From Poriferisodalis sp965262965 (lineage in GTDB: Bacteria > Actinomycetota > Acidimicrobiia > Acidimicrobiales > Poriferisodalaceae), in NCBI RefSeq assembly GCF_965262965.1, contig NZ_OZ253573.1:1984001-2048000 (forward strand): DNA of 64,000 nucleotides, written 5' to 3'. Positions 1-8,781 of this stretch are shown in pieces (the first letter of the stretch is position 1; each line of letters starts with the position of its first letter). A program made the translations under genes and the position numbers. The notes under the pieces were generated by a model that ran no database searches, was not told where the DNA came from, and saw only the letters and a list, made by a program, of their open reading frames with translations.

Positions 1-815
1 TCGAACAGCACCAACGGCTTGGCCGCCATTTCGTCCTTGGCGATTCCCATCTGGTTGCCGGTGACGCACACGTATGTGAATACGCCGTCGAGCTCATCGA
101 GGCTGTGCTTCATCGACGTTTCCAGCGACAGGCCCCTCGACATGTACTCAGCTAGGTAGACGGCGATGATCTCGGAGTCGCACTCGCTCTGGAACCGGTG
201 GCCATGCTGTTCAAGACGCCGGCGCCACTGGTGGTAGTTGGTGAGCTGGCCGTTGTGCACCACGGCCACGTCCGCGAACGGGTAGGCCCAGTAAGGGTGG
301 GCACTGGCCAGGTCCACTTGGGATTCGGTGGCCATGCGCACATGACCGATGCCGTGAGTACCACGGAACGATCCCAAGTTGTACTGGTCGCTCACCGTTG
401 CAGCGTCGCCCAGGTCCTTGATGATCTCCAGCGAGCTGCCCAGCGATAGCACCTCGCAGCCGGGCACGTCCTCGAGGTAGTCGGCCAGGGCCTTGAGATC
501 GCCGCCGTAGCGGATTGTGGCCCGGAACGCGTAACCGGTCTCGCCGGTGACGGCGGCTACCTCGGCACCGATCTTGGCCAGGCGACTCTCCACTTCGGCC
601 CGGTTGCGTTCGAGGCGCTCGGCCATGCCGAAGCCGGCGCTGTTGTTGGGCTCGGCCAGCACGAACCGGATGACGACGAGGTCGTCGGCCGGCCCGTACA
701 CCGCGTAGCCGGTGGAATCCGGCCCCCGGTGCTTCATCGATTGGAGCATCGCGGTGAGTTCCGCTCCGATGTCGGCGCTTCCGTCGCGGTGGATCACTCC
801 GGCTATGCCGCACAT
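1..815 (-). CDS. mgsA: Class II glutamine amidotransferase, MgsA/GlxB-like, C-terminus cut by window edge
   Basis: The start at 815 encodes Met-Cys-Gly-Ile, placing the N-terminal nucleophile cysteine at residue 2 as in Ntn-type glutamine amidotransferases. A purine-rich AAGGGGG ribosome binding site lies just upstream. The frame stays open to position 1, so the 3' end is missing. Later parts match the family: an RMAT stretch, then NG near an HNGQLTN-like segment and a DSE motif. Stand-alone class II amidotransferases of this kind supply ammonia to a glutamate-synthase-like FMN protein. Lying directly downstream of a gmaS-like gene and soxBDAG, it is best read as MgsA, a subunit of N-methylglutamate synthase. 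The alternative is GlxB of the rhizobial glx/glnT locus, which is the same protein family. I predict mgsB (GXGXG protein) and mgsC (FMN glutamate-synthase domain) beyond the left edge. Confidence 0.85.
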   Translation of the reverse strand, partial: MCGIAGVIHRDGSADIGAELTAMLQSMKHRGPDSTGYAVYGPADDLVVIRFVLAEPNNSAGFGMAERLERNRAEVESRLAKIGAEVAAVTGETGYAFRATIRYGGDLKALADYLEDVPGCEVLSLGSSLEIIKDLGDAATVSDQYNLGSFRGTHGIGHVRMATESQVDLASAHPYWAYPFADVAVVHNGQLTNYHQWRRRLEQHGHRFQSECDSEIIAVYLAEYMSRGLSLETSMKHSLDELDGVFTYVCVTGNQMGIAKDEMAAKPLVLF

Positions 816-896
816 GTTGCTACCCCCTTCGTGGGTGCGTGTGTTCTGTCTTGGTGGGTCGTGTGCCAGCCCCGCGGGATCAGAGCAGGCGGGCGG

Positions 897-2297
897 TCAG
901 GGCAGGACGTCGAGATACTCCTCCACGTCCCAGTCGGAGACGGTGTGCAAGAACCGCTCCCACTCGTCGGTCTTGTAGTGCATGAACACCCTGTACATCT
1001 CGCCGGGCAGAGCCGCCTTGACCACCTCGTCGGCGTCGAACGCCGCAAGCGCCTCGCCCAGGTTCAGCGGGATCTTCTGCACGTCCTTGCCCGACTCCAC
1101 GGCCTCATAGATGTTGCGCTCCTCGGGCGGACCCGGGTCGAGGCTGCGGTCGAGGCCGTCGTCCATGGCCATCAAGAGCCCCGCGAAGGACAGGTGCGGG
1201 TTGACCGAGCTGTCGGCCGTTCGGTACTCGAAGCGACCCGGCGCGCTGATCCGCAGGGCGGTCGTGCGATTCTGGAAGCCCCAGTCTGCGAAGACGGGCG
1301 CCCAAAAGCCTGTGTCCCACAGCCTCCGGTAGGAGTTGACCGTCGGCGCGCTGAGGCAGGTGAGACCTCGGACGTGCTCGAGGATGCCGCCGATCGCCTT
1401 CATGCCGACGGGACCGGGCAGCTGAGGGTTGTCGCCTTCGGGCATGAACTTGTTGTTGCCCTCGGCATCCCACAGCGAGATGTTGTGGTGGCAGCCATTG
1501 GCCGACACGCCCATGAACGGCTTGGGCATGAAGCACGGGAACGCGCCCATCTCGCGGCCGACCTGCTTGCACACCTGGCGATAGGTGGTGAGCCGGTCGG
1601 CGGTGAGCTCGGCCCGGTCGAATTGGAAGTTCAGCTCGAGCTGGCCGGGGGCGTCCTCATGGTCGCCCTGGATCATTTCGAGTCCCATGGCCTCGCAGTA
1701 CTCGATCACCTTGTGGATGATCGGCTGCAGCTCCGCGAATTGGTCGATGTGATAGCAGTTCGGCTTGGTCATGCCCTCGACGGTCGGCTTGCCGTCGGCG
1801 TCGGTCTTGAGCCACATCATCTCGGGCTCGCAGCCGGCTCGCAGGTGCAGCCCGTGCTTGGCCTCGAACTGCGCGTGGAGCCGCTTCAGGTTGCCACGGC
1901 AGTCGGAGGTGAGGAAGGCGCCGCCGTCCACTTCTTCCTCGCGGCCCCGAAACAGCGTGCACCAGACACGGGCCGTCTTGGGATCCCACGGCAGCGGCAT
2001 GAACGTCTCGGGCTCGCCGATGCCGACGAGCTCGCGGGCCTCGGGGCCGTAACCGATGTAGTTGCCGTGGCGGTCGATGAACAGGTTCGCGGTGGAGCCA
2101 TAGACCAGCTGAAAGCCCTTGCGGGCGATCATCCCGAAGTGCTTGGCGGGAATGCCTTTGCCCATGATCCGGCCGGTGACCGAAACGAACTGGCAGTACA
2201 GGTACCGAATGCCGTCCGCTTCAATGCGGGCCTCGACTTCGGCGATCTGCTCTTCTCGCCCGTCTGCACCGACGAACGCCTCAATATCGGTGGCCAT
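897..2297 (-). CDS. gmaS: Glutamine synthetase family protein, probable gamma-glutamylmethylamide synthetase
   Basis: The 466-residue protein has the GlnT/GMAS-type glutamine synthetase fold: an early beta-grasp part, then the catalytic part with EDAPGQLE, SANGCHHNIS and an NRTTALR stretch followed by FEYR, corresponding to the metal, ATP and glutamate binding elements. GMAS ligates methylamine and glutamate using ATP to give gamma-glutamylmethylamide, the first step of the N-methylglutamate pathway. I chose ATG 2297 because it follows GGGGGAACA; an in-frame start at 2330 would add 11 unlikely residues. It lies between soxG and the amidotransferase on the same strand, which favours GMAS over housekeeping GlnA. 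A 207-base stretch separates it from soxG, so it may have its own promoter. Plain ammonia-using GlnT remains possible. Confidence 0.85.
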   Translation of the reverse strand: MATDIEAFVGADGREEQIAEVEARIEADGIRYLYCQFVSVTGRIMGKGIPAKHFGMIARKGFQLVYGSTANLFIDRHGNYIGYGPEARELVGIGEPETFMPLPWDPKTARVWCTLFRGREEEVDGGAFLTSDCRGNLKRLHAQFEAKHGLHLRAGCEPEMMWLKTDADGKPTVEGMTKPNCYHIDQFAELQPIIHKVIEYCEAMGLEMIQGDHEDAPGQLELNFQFDRAELTADRLTTYRQVCKQVGREMGAFPCFMPKPFMGVSANGCHHNISLWDAEGNNKFMPEGDNPQLPGPVGMKAIGGILEHVRGLTCLSAPTVNSYRRLWDTGFWAPVFADWGFQNRTTALRISAPGRFEYRTADSSVNPHLSFAGLLMAMDDGLDRSLDPGPPEERNIYEAVESGKDVQKIPLNLGEALAAFDADEVVKAALPGEMYRVFMHYKTDEWERFLHTVSDWDVEEYLDVLP

Positions 2298-2504
2298 TGT
2301 TCCCCCTGTTTGGCTGGTTACTGAGTTCAAACGAACGGTAACGCCTCAGAATCGCCCCAGAATCCTCGCCAGCGAGTGCCCCGGGTCTCCCAGGACCTTA
2401 GCACGGATCGCCCGTCGATATCTAATCTGAGTAGCGGCCCTTTCCTCTCAGTAGAGGCATGCAAGACGAGCGACCTTGGAAGATCGGAACGTCCCGTGGC
2501 TGCC

Positions 2505-3110
2505 TTAGGTCGCGGCAGCGACGACGGAGACGCTGAATTCGTCACCGGCGTCAATCAGGGCGTCGAACAGGTACTGGCCGAAAGACCGATCGCAGAAGAT
2601 CAGGTAGGAGGGCGCGCCGTCGGCGTCGTTGCGGGCGATGTCGCAGGTGACCTTGGCCACCGAAGCCGACGCGACGGCGCCGTCGGGTGTCATGGGATCG
2701 GACCAGTCGAGGCTGCACACCTTTTCGAGCATGCGGGCTGCGCCGCGGCCGGTTACCCGGAACAACGCCCGTCCGTGCGTCCAGTCCAGCGCCGATACGA
2801 AGTCCGAAGCGTCGAGGCCTTCGAGCTGTTCGAGCCCGGTGACCGCCGCAGACACCTCTTCAGATGTCCCCAGCACAATCCACTCGCAGGGCCGGGATCC
2901 CAGCACGAGTGCGCCGCCCGCTGCGACCTGCGATGTTCCGAACGCCGCGCCGAGCTGATCGGCTGCGGGCCCGTCGGCATCGGCCCGAACGAGCCACTTG
3001 GTGGTGGCACTGACGTCTGCGAGCGTCAGGTCGCCGCCGCTCGACATCGGATAGTTCGCCACAACCGGGCTTTCGAACACTGGGCTTTCAAGTGATGGAT
3101 CGTCAGCCAC
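2505..3110 (-). CDS. soxG: Sarcosine oxidase gamma subunit family (SoxG / MgdD)
   Basis: The 201-residue protein is the small folate-domain-like subunit of heterotetrameric sarcosine oxidase or N-methylglutamate dehydrogenase. The pattern is typical: a weak N-terminus, then an LGPDEW-like segment (here LGSRPCEWIVLG), a WTHGRALFRVTGRGA segment, and a C-terminal CDRSFGQYLFDALID. Its ATG overlaps the end of soxA by 8 bases, showing translational coupling. Assignment rests on family pattern plus its place after soxA. Confidence 0.85.
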   Translation of the reverse strand: MADDPSLESPVFESPVVANYPMSSGGDLTLADVSATTKWLVRADADGPAADQLGAAFGTSQVAAGGALVLGSRPCEWIVLGTSEEVSAAVTGLEQLEGLDASDFVSALDWTHGRALFRVTGRGAARMLEKVCSLDWSDPMTPDGAVASASVAKVTCDIARNDADGAPSYLIFCDRSFGQYLFDALIDAGDEFSVSVVAAAT

Positions 3111-5967
3111 GGAGACGCTCCCCTGCCGGGTCGAAGTGAGCGTGATGGTCGATCACGGTGGCGCTGATGCGTTCGCCGGAGGTGAGCAGAACCGTCAGCT
3201 TGGTGCCGCCGACCGCCAACTCCGGCTCCACCTGCCCAAGGCAGATCGACCGGTTGAGCGTGGGCGAGAACCGCGCCGAAGTAATCCGGCCCAGGATCTC
3301 GTTGGAGTCTCCTCGCACGATCTGGCAGGCCTCGTCGGGGACGATGGTCGGGTTGTCGGGCTGTATGGCCACGATCTGGGGAAGGCGCCGGTCAGCCGCC
3401 CAGACGAGCTCGGGCTTGCCGGCGAAGTCGTCCTTGTCCAGCTTGATCAGCCCGCCCATCCCGGTGCTGGGCGCCAAGGTCAGTCCGTCGGTGTCCTGGC
3501 CCACTATGAAGTGGCCCTTCTCGAGACGCATGATGCGCTGACCTTCCAGACCGAATGGCCCGATGCCGAGGTCGCTGCCAGCGTCCATGAGGGCTTCCCA
3601 CACGTGTAATCCGTGCCCGGCGGGCACGTGCAGTTCAAACGAGAGCTCGCCGGTGAAGCCGATGCGCCACATGAAGCAGCCCGAAACGCCGGCGACTGTG
3701 GCCGAACGGACCGTCATGTAACCGAAGGCCTCGGGTGAAAGGTCCGCGCCTTTGGTGACCCGGTTCATGAGCTCGCGCGACTTGGGGCCGGCCACGTTGA
3801 TGCTGGCGTAGGCGGTGGTCACCGGGGTCACATGGACCTGCCAGTCGGGCCGTTCGGTCTGGAGCCAATTCTCCACCCATTCCCACACGCCGCCCGCGCC
3901 CGAACTGGTGGTGGACATCACGTAGTGCTCGGGGCCAAGGCGTCCGGTGACACCGTCGTCGAGTACCACTCCGTCTTCAGCGCACATCATTCCGTAGCGA
4001 ACCCGGCCCACGTCCAGCTTCATCCACTTGTTGACATACAGCAGGCTGAGCAGCTTCGGGACGTCGGGGCCGCGCAAGTCGAGCTTGCCCAGCGGTGTGA
4101 CATCGATGAGCCCGACGTTCTCACGGACATTGCGCACTTCGGCGGCGGGGTCGCCGTAGTGGTCCGGGCGGATCCACTGGCCGGCCTGAATGGTGGTTAC
4201 GCCGTTGGCTTCATGCCACGGATGGATGGACGAGACACGAAGCGGCTCAAACACCCGGCCGGCCAGCGCACCGAGCGTGAGGGGTGCATAGGGGGGTCGC
4301 CACACCGTGGTGCCGACCTCGGCGATCGTCTCGCCCCGCGCCTCGGCGATCGCCGCGACGGTGTTGACCGTCTCCAGCTTGCCTTGCGAGGGTCCCATCG
4401 TGGCCGTCGTGAATCGCTTGGCTAGCTCGACCGAGTCGTACCCCTCCTTGGTGGCGGCGACGAGGTCCTTGGAGCTGACGTCCTCGGAGTAGTCGACCAT
4501 GCCGTGGGTGTCGGAGCGGTACAGCTCGGGATGGGCGTCACGGTCCAGCGCTGCCCGTTCGTCGGGCGCCCAGGCGGGCTCATCGCCTGCCGCCGGGAGG
4601 GCTCTGGTCGTGCGGGCCTGCAGGCAATGGCGCACGGTCGCGGCTCGGGCCGCTGCGAGGCGGCCGGTAGCGGCGCCATGGGAACGAAGTTGGTCAAGAC
4701 TTCCGTCGCCGGCAATGCCCCCTGTTGCCAGGACGTTGCTCGGTGGGTCGGATGGGAAGAACCGAGCCGCGGTTGCGTCGTAGACGGGACGGTCGCCCGC
4801 CATGTTGAGCAGTGAGGTCGGGGCGGTCCAGCCGGCGGCCACAACCAGCAGGTCGGCATCGATGCGCCGGTTGCTGGCAAGCCCTGCGTCGGCGATCACG
4901 GCATTGACCGCCCGCGCAGAGCCCTGAGTTGCGCTGACTCGGCGACCGTCGCGGCCGTCGATCACGCTTGCGATCTCCACCCCGGCCCGCTCCAGGTCGG
5001 TCGCAGCCGCATCGCCATCGGAGTTGGCGGTGAACACCACCGCCCGCTCACCCGGCTTCACTCCCCACAGATTGATGAGGCGCCGGGCCGCTCCCGACGT
5101 GATGACACCGGGCCGGTCGTTGCCATCGAAGACGTAGGGCCGCTCGATGAGTCCGGGAGCCACGACCAGGGTCTTGGCCCGGGCCTTGATGAGCCGTTCT
5201 ACCGCGATCGGGTGGCTGCGCTGGCAGATGCCGAGCCAGTTGTCCTCATACCGACCGGTGACCGTCGAATCGGTCAACACCTCGATATCAGAGGATTCGA
5301 GCGCCGCTCGCAGCTCAGCCAGCGCAGCTCGGTCGGCGGCGTCACTCGAATAACGGAGATGGCCGCCCACCGCATGCTCGTGCTCGACGAGCAGCACCCC
5401 GGCGCCGGCCTCGCTCGCAGACAGAGCTGCTTCGATGCCGGCTGGCCCGGCGCCGGCCACCACCACATCGGGATGGGTGTAGCGCTTGTCGTGATAGCCG
5501 TGAGGGGTGTCAATGTCGATCTTGCCGCCCGGCGCGAATGTGGCGAGCACCCGCTCGTAGGTGGGCCAGAGCCACTGCGGGCGCATGAACGTCTTGTAGT
5601 AGAAGCCTGCCGACAGGAAGCGCCCCAGAAGACCGTTCACCGCCTTTAGGTCACGGTTCAGCGACGGCCACGCATTCTGCGAGCGGACATCCATGCCGGC
5701 TTCCAGCAAGCGATGGCCTGCCCTGACGTTCGGATCGTCGCCTACCTGGACCATCAGATTGGGATCCCAGTAGTCGGCCGTGAGGATCCCCCGGGGACGG
5801 TGGTACTTCATCGAACGCGAGAAGACTCCTACGCCCGATGCGGCCAGCGCCGAGGCGATCGTGTCGCCTTCGAACCCACTGAACCGCTTGCCGTTCCAAC
5901 TGAACCGCAGCTTGGCGGCGCGGTCGATCACCTCGGTGGGCTGGACGCCCTGCCGGCTCATCGTCAT
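3103..5967 (-). CDS. soxA: Sarcosine oxidase alpha subunit family (SoxA / MgdC)
   Basis: The 954-residue length fits the large subunit of tetrameric sarcosine oxidase and N-methylglutamate dehydrogenase. Residues about 20-100 form the 2Fe-2S-ferredoxin-like fold seen in this subunit. A dinucleotide-binding GAGPAG motif lies at 172-177 in a pyridine-nucleotide-disulphide oxidoreductase region, and roughly residues 570-950 are a glycine-cleavage T-protein (folate-binding) domain. The enzyme oxidatively demethylates N-methyl amino acids and passes the C1 unit to tetrahydrofolate. It overlaps soxD by 4 bases and soxG by 8. Whether the substrate is sarcosine or N-methylglutamate cannot be read from sequence alone; the flanking gmaS- and mgsA-like genes favour N-methylglutamate. 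Confidence 0.9.
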   Translation of the reverse strand: MTMSRQGVQPTEVIDRAAKLRFSWNGKRFSGFEGDTIASALAASGVGVFSRSMKYHRPRGILTADYWDPNLMVQVGDDPNVRAGHRLLEAGMDVRSQNAWPSLNRDLKAVNGLLGRFLSAGFYYKTFMRPQWLWPTYERVLATFAPGGKIDIDTPHGYHDKRYTHPDVVVAGAGPAGIEAALSASEAGAGVLLVEHEHAVGGHLRYSSDAADRAALAELRAALESSDIEVLTDSTVTGRYEDNWLGICQRSHPIAVERLIKARAKTLVVAPGLIERPYVFDGNDRPGVITSGAARRLINLWGVKPGERAVVFTANSDGDAAATDLERAGVEIASVIDGRDGRRVSATQGSARAVNAVIADAGLASNRRIDADLLVVAAGWTAPTSLLNMAGDRPVYDATAARFFPSDPPSNVLATGGIAGDGSLDQLRSHGAATGRLAAARAATVRHCLQARTTRALPAAGDEPAWAPDERAALDRDAHPELYRSDTHGMVDYSEDVSSKDLVAATKEGYDSVELAKRFTTATMGPSQGKLETVNTVAAIAEARGETIAEVGTTVWRPPYAPLTLGALAGRVFEPLRVSSIHPWHEANGVTTIQAGQWIRPDHYGDPAAEVRNVRENVGLIDVTPLGKLDLRGPDVPKLLSLLYVNKWMKLDVGRVRYGMMCAEDGVVLDDGVTGRLGPEHYVMSTTSSGAGGVWEWVENWLQTERPDWQVHVTPVTTAYASINVAGPKSRELMNRVTKGADLSPEAFGYMTVRSATVAGVSGCFMWRIGFTGELSFELHVPAGHGLHVWEALMDAGSDLGIGPFGLEGQRIMRLEKGHFIVGQDTDGLTLAPSTGMGGLIKLDKDDFAGKPELVWAADRRLPQIVAIQPDNPTIVPDEACQIVRGDSNEILGRITSARFSPTLNRSICLGQVEPELAVGGTKLTVLLTSGERISATVIDHHAHFDPAGERLRG

Positions 5968-6236
5968 GCCGCACCGCCTCGCTTGTCACCCGGCAGCGGC
6001 GGATCACGAAACTCGCTGGTCGCGGTGTTGCGCTCGATTGTGAACCACCGGCGGCAACCCGACGCGCAGTACCAGGTCTCGCGCAACCACCCGGCCGGGT
6101 TGTCGCGCAGGTACAGGTAGCTCCGCCACTGCGAAGGGGACGCCGTGTTGGGGTCGGGGCGAGCATGTGACTCGCCTCCGTACCGGAGATCGGCCGAGTT
6201 GCGCGGGCCGCAGTGAGGGCAAGGCACGACCAGCAT
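5964..6236 (-). CDS. soxD: Sarcosine oxidase delta subunit family (SoxD / MgdB)
   Basis: The 90-residue protein has the zinc-binding pattern of SoxD: CPHCG at residues 6-10 and a second pair in WYCASGC near residue 55, with WRSYLYLRDNPAGW between them. SoxD is a structural zinc subunit of the tetramer. The gene ends with ATGA-type overlap into soxA and follows soxB after about 70 bases. The distinctive cysteine spacing makes this a confident call despite the short length. Confidence 0.9.
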   Translation of the reverse strand: MLVVPCPHCGPRNSADLRYGGESHARPDPNTASPSQWRSYLYLRDNPAGWLRETWYCASGCRRWFTIERNTATSEFRDPPLPGDKRGGAA

Positions 6237-6306
6237 CAGTGACCCACCACAATCGCAATGGCGGCGGCGGTCACATTCACGGCACTGGGGTCAATTGCTC
6301 GATGCA

Positions 6307-7617
6307 TCAGTGACCCACCGCCGCTGCGCCCTTTTCGCCCACTAGCTCGCCGCTGTCGAAGCGGCTCAGGGCGAAGGCCTCGATCAGTTTGGGTGTCTTG
6401 CCGGTGGCCACCGCCTCGGCCATCTGCTCACCCGACACCGGGGCCGCCTTGAATCCGTAGGTGCCCCAGCCGACGTCCACCAGGAAGCCGTCCATGGGCG
6501 TGAAGCCCATCACCGGCGAGTAGTCGGGCGTCATATCGCACAGCCCCGACCACTGGCGCAGCAGGCGCATGCGCGAGATTCCCGGCATGAGCTCGAGCAC
6601 ATGACCGGCCAGCCCCTCGGTGAATTCGAGCGAGCCGCGCGTCGAGTAGTTGGCGATCGGGTCGACCGCAGCACCGAACACGAGCTCGCCCCGGTCGGTC
6701 TGGCTCACATACACATGCAGCGACCCCGACACCACCACGGTGGGCAGGAACATCTTCACCGGTTCGGTGACCGCGGCCTGCAGGGGATGGGTGGTGATGG
6801 GCAGGCGAATGCCTGCCATGGCGGAGATGAGCGATGCCCAGCCAGCGGTGCAGTTGACCACGACCGGTGTAGAGATGTCGCCTCGGTTGGTGCGGACGCC
6901 AGTCACGCGGCCTCCGGCACCCTTGCCGTCGGGACCCTCGCCGCCAGTGCAGATGATGTCGGTGACCTCAGTCTTCTGATGCATCTCGACGCCCATGTGG
7001 TCGGCGGCGCGGGCGTAGCCCCACACCACTGCGTCATGACGTACCACGCCGCCGGGCGGGTGGTAGAGCGCCCCCAGGATCGGGTAGCGAGGGTGATCGG
7101 ACGTGTCCAGGCTCGGAGCCTCCTTCTTGATCTCGTCGGGACCGATGACGCTGGAGTTGACGCCCTGCAGCTTGTTGACCTCGGCCCGCCAATGCATGGT
7201 GCGCAGGGAGCTGTCGGAGTGAGCCAGGGTCAAGTGGCCGCGCTGGCTGAACATCACATTGATGTTCAGGTCGACGGCCATCGAGCTGTAGAGCTGCACT
7301 GACCGGTCATAGAAGGCCACGCCGGCCGGGGTGAGGTAGTTGGAGCGAATGATGGCGGTGTTGCGGCCCGAGCCGCCGCTGCCGAGATAGGCCTTGTCGA
7401 GCACGGCGACGTTCTTGATGCCGTGGTTGCGGGCCAGGTAGTAGGCGGTGGCCAGGCCGTGCACACCGCCGCCAATCACCACCGCGTCGTAGGAACGCTT
7501 CAGATCGGTGTCACGCCAGACGCGTGGCCAGCTCGTGCCACGGAGGCCCTTCCAGGCCAACGCCGCCGCCGAGTACCGAGGTGGCCGACGCCGGATCCGG
7601 CGGGCGATTCCCGTCAT
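6307..7617 (-). CDS. soxB: Sarcosine oxidase beta subunit family, FAD-dependent (SoxB / MgdA)
   Basis: The protein is a DAO-type flavoprotein with VVIGGGVHGLATAYYLA as its Rossmann dinucleotide motif near residue 50 and a GSGGSGRNTAIIRSNY flavin-attachment region, as in the catalytic beta subunit of tetrameric sarcosine oxidase. The N-terminal segment (about 40 residues, RYSAAALAWKGL) is also typical of SoxB. It carries the amine-oxidising FAD site. ATG 7617 is preferred; GTG 7620 directly before it is an alternative. This is the first gene of the soxBDAG-gmaS-mgsA operon, and its promoter region is shared with the divergent LysR gene. Confidence 0.92.
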   Translation of the reverse strand: MTGIARRIRRRPPRYSAAALAWKGLRGTSWPRVWRDTDLKRSYDAVVIGGGVHGLATAYYLARNHGIKNVAVLDKAYLGSGGSGRNTAIIRSNYLTPAGVAFYDRSVQLYSSMAVDLNINVMFSQRGHLTLAHSDSSLRTMHWRAEVNKLQGVNSSVIGPDEIKKEAPSLDTSDHPRYPILGALYHPPGGVVRHDAVVWGYARAADHMGVEMHQKTEVTDIICTGGEGPDGKGAGGRVTGVRTNRGDISTPVVVNCTAGWASLISAMAGIRLPITTHPLQAAVTEPVKMFLPTVVVSGSLHVYVSQTDRGELVFGAAVDPIANYSTRGSLEFTEGLAGHVLELMPGISRMRLLRQWSGLCDMTPDYSPVMGFTPMDGFLVDVGWGTYGFKAAPVSGEQMAEAVATGKTPKLIEAFALSRFDSGELVGEKGAAAVGH

Positions 7618-7620
7618 CAC

Positions 7621-7700
7621 CGTACGAGCCTAAACAGCTCTCTCGGTGAGGCAAAGTATCAATATTCGATCGATTCAGACTCAATACATATAATTGCAAT
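7621..7700. promoter_or_regulatory. Divergent promoter region between soxB operon and LysR gene
   Basis: This 80-base gap is strikingly AT-rich for the window. On the plus strand a perfect TATAAT lies at 7689-7694, six bases before the GTG of the LysR gene, so the mRNA is probably leaderless. On the minus strand TTGAGT, 17 bases and TGATAC form a fair promoter for soxB. TCGATCGA, self-complementary, sits centrally and could be part of the regulator's binding site. LysR proteins usually bind such shared gaps and control the divergent operon. Confidence 0.6.
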
Positions 7701-8597
7701 GTGAACTTACGGCGCCTGCGCTACTTCACGACCGTGGCGGAGGAATTGCACTTCGGTCGTGCCGCCGATCGGCTGCTGATGTCCCAGCCGCCTCTGAGCC
7801 AGCAGATCCGGCTGCTCGAGCGGGAGCTCGACACAGCGCTCTTCGACCGCAGCACCCGGCGTGTGACCCTCACCGATGCGGGGAAGTTCCTCTATCCCGA
7901 GGCCGTGCGCCTGCTGGCTGCTGCCGACGGTGTGGAACGCCTGATGGAACAGCGCCGAGGAGGCCAGACCGGCACGCTTCGAGTGGGATTCGTCGACTCA
8001 GTTGCCTATGAGGTCATGCCACGCGTGCTTGCCGAGTACCGGCGGCGACGTCCCCGCGTCGATTTCGAGCTGCACACCTTGAGTTCCGATGAGCAGGCGC
8101 AAGCCCTGCGCGCCGGGCGCATTGACTTGGGCATCGGCCGGGCAGCCGCCGACTCCACCCATGTGGAGGCGACTCTCGTGATGCATGAGCGGCTGCTGCT
8201 GGCCGCCGGCGCGTCCCATCGTCTGTCCGAGCCGAGTTCGGCGTGTCTGCGCGACCTCGCGGGCGAGCCGATCATCGGATTCGACCGCAGCGTGTCGCCC
8301 AGCCTGCACGCCGTGCTGGCGGGGATGCTCGCCGCTGAAGGCGTCACCTACGACCCCATGATCGAGGCCACGGAGTACACGACCATTCTCGGATTCGTCG
8401 CTGCCGGCGAAGGGGTGGCCATCGTGCCAGCGGGCGTGGCGACGTTCCGGCCGCCTGGCTTGCACTATGTCCCGCTGGAGGATTCAGTTGCCTCAGTGCC
8501 TCTGTTGCTGCTCAGGGGAGCCGGCGAACCGCTGCCCCTGGTCTCGCACGCCCTCGAAGTGGTGGCCGAGCTCTACGACCCGCAGCCGCCCGCCTGA
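7701..8597 (+). CDS. LysR family transcriptional regulator
   Basis: The 298-residue protein starts with the LysR helix-turn-helix: LRRLRYFTTVAEELHFGRAA, then LLMSQPPLSQQIRLLERELD and FDRSTRRVTLT. The remainder is a periplasmic-binding-like effector domain (TGTLRVGFV onward). It is divergent from soxB across an 80-base gap, so by the usual LysR logic it probably activates the methylated-amine operon in response to a pathway substrate or intermediate. The start is GTG 7701 with no room for a ribosome binding site behind the -10 box. Confidence 0.93.
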   Translation: MNLRRLRYFTTVAEELHFGRAADRLLMSQPPLSQQIRLLERELDTALFDRSTRRVTLTDAGKFLYPEAVRLLAAADGVERLMEQRRGGQTGTLRVGFVDSVAYEVMPRVLAEYRRRRPRVDFELHTLSSDEQAQALRAGRIDLGIGRAAADSTHVEATLVMHERLLLAAGASHRLSEPSSACLRDLAGEPIIGFDRSVSPSLHAVLAGMLAAEGVTYDPMIEATEYTTILGFVAAGEGVAIVPAGVATFRPPGLHYVPLEDSVASVPLLLLRGAGEPLPLVSHALEVVAELYDPQPPA

Positions 8598-8781
8598 TTG
8601 GCTCCCGAAAGTCGACGAAGCAACTATCGGAACTTAGAACTTGCAGGTCCAAGAAATAGAAGTGGTCAGTGCTCGCCCACTGCGGGCCGCTTGCTCGACA
8701 AGCATCGCTTAGGCCATTTCGGCGTCCGACCGCCGAGACCAAGGCGGGCTCCGGCGGCCGGCCGATCGTCGTTGTGCGTCG

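Noticed and set aside
729..2324. Long open frame of 531 codons opposite the gmaS-like gene
   Set aside because: It is the mirror of the glutamine-synthetase coding frame; high GC at third positions opens antisense frames. The minus-strand product has clear family motifs.
2298..2504. Riboswitch or regulatory RNA in front of the gmaS-like gene
   Set aside because: The gap is long enough, but I could not match glycine, glutamine or other known riboswitch cores to the sequence.
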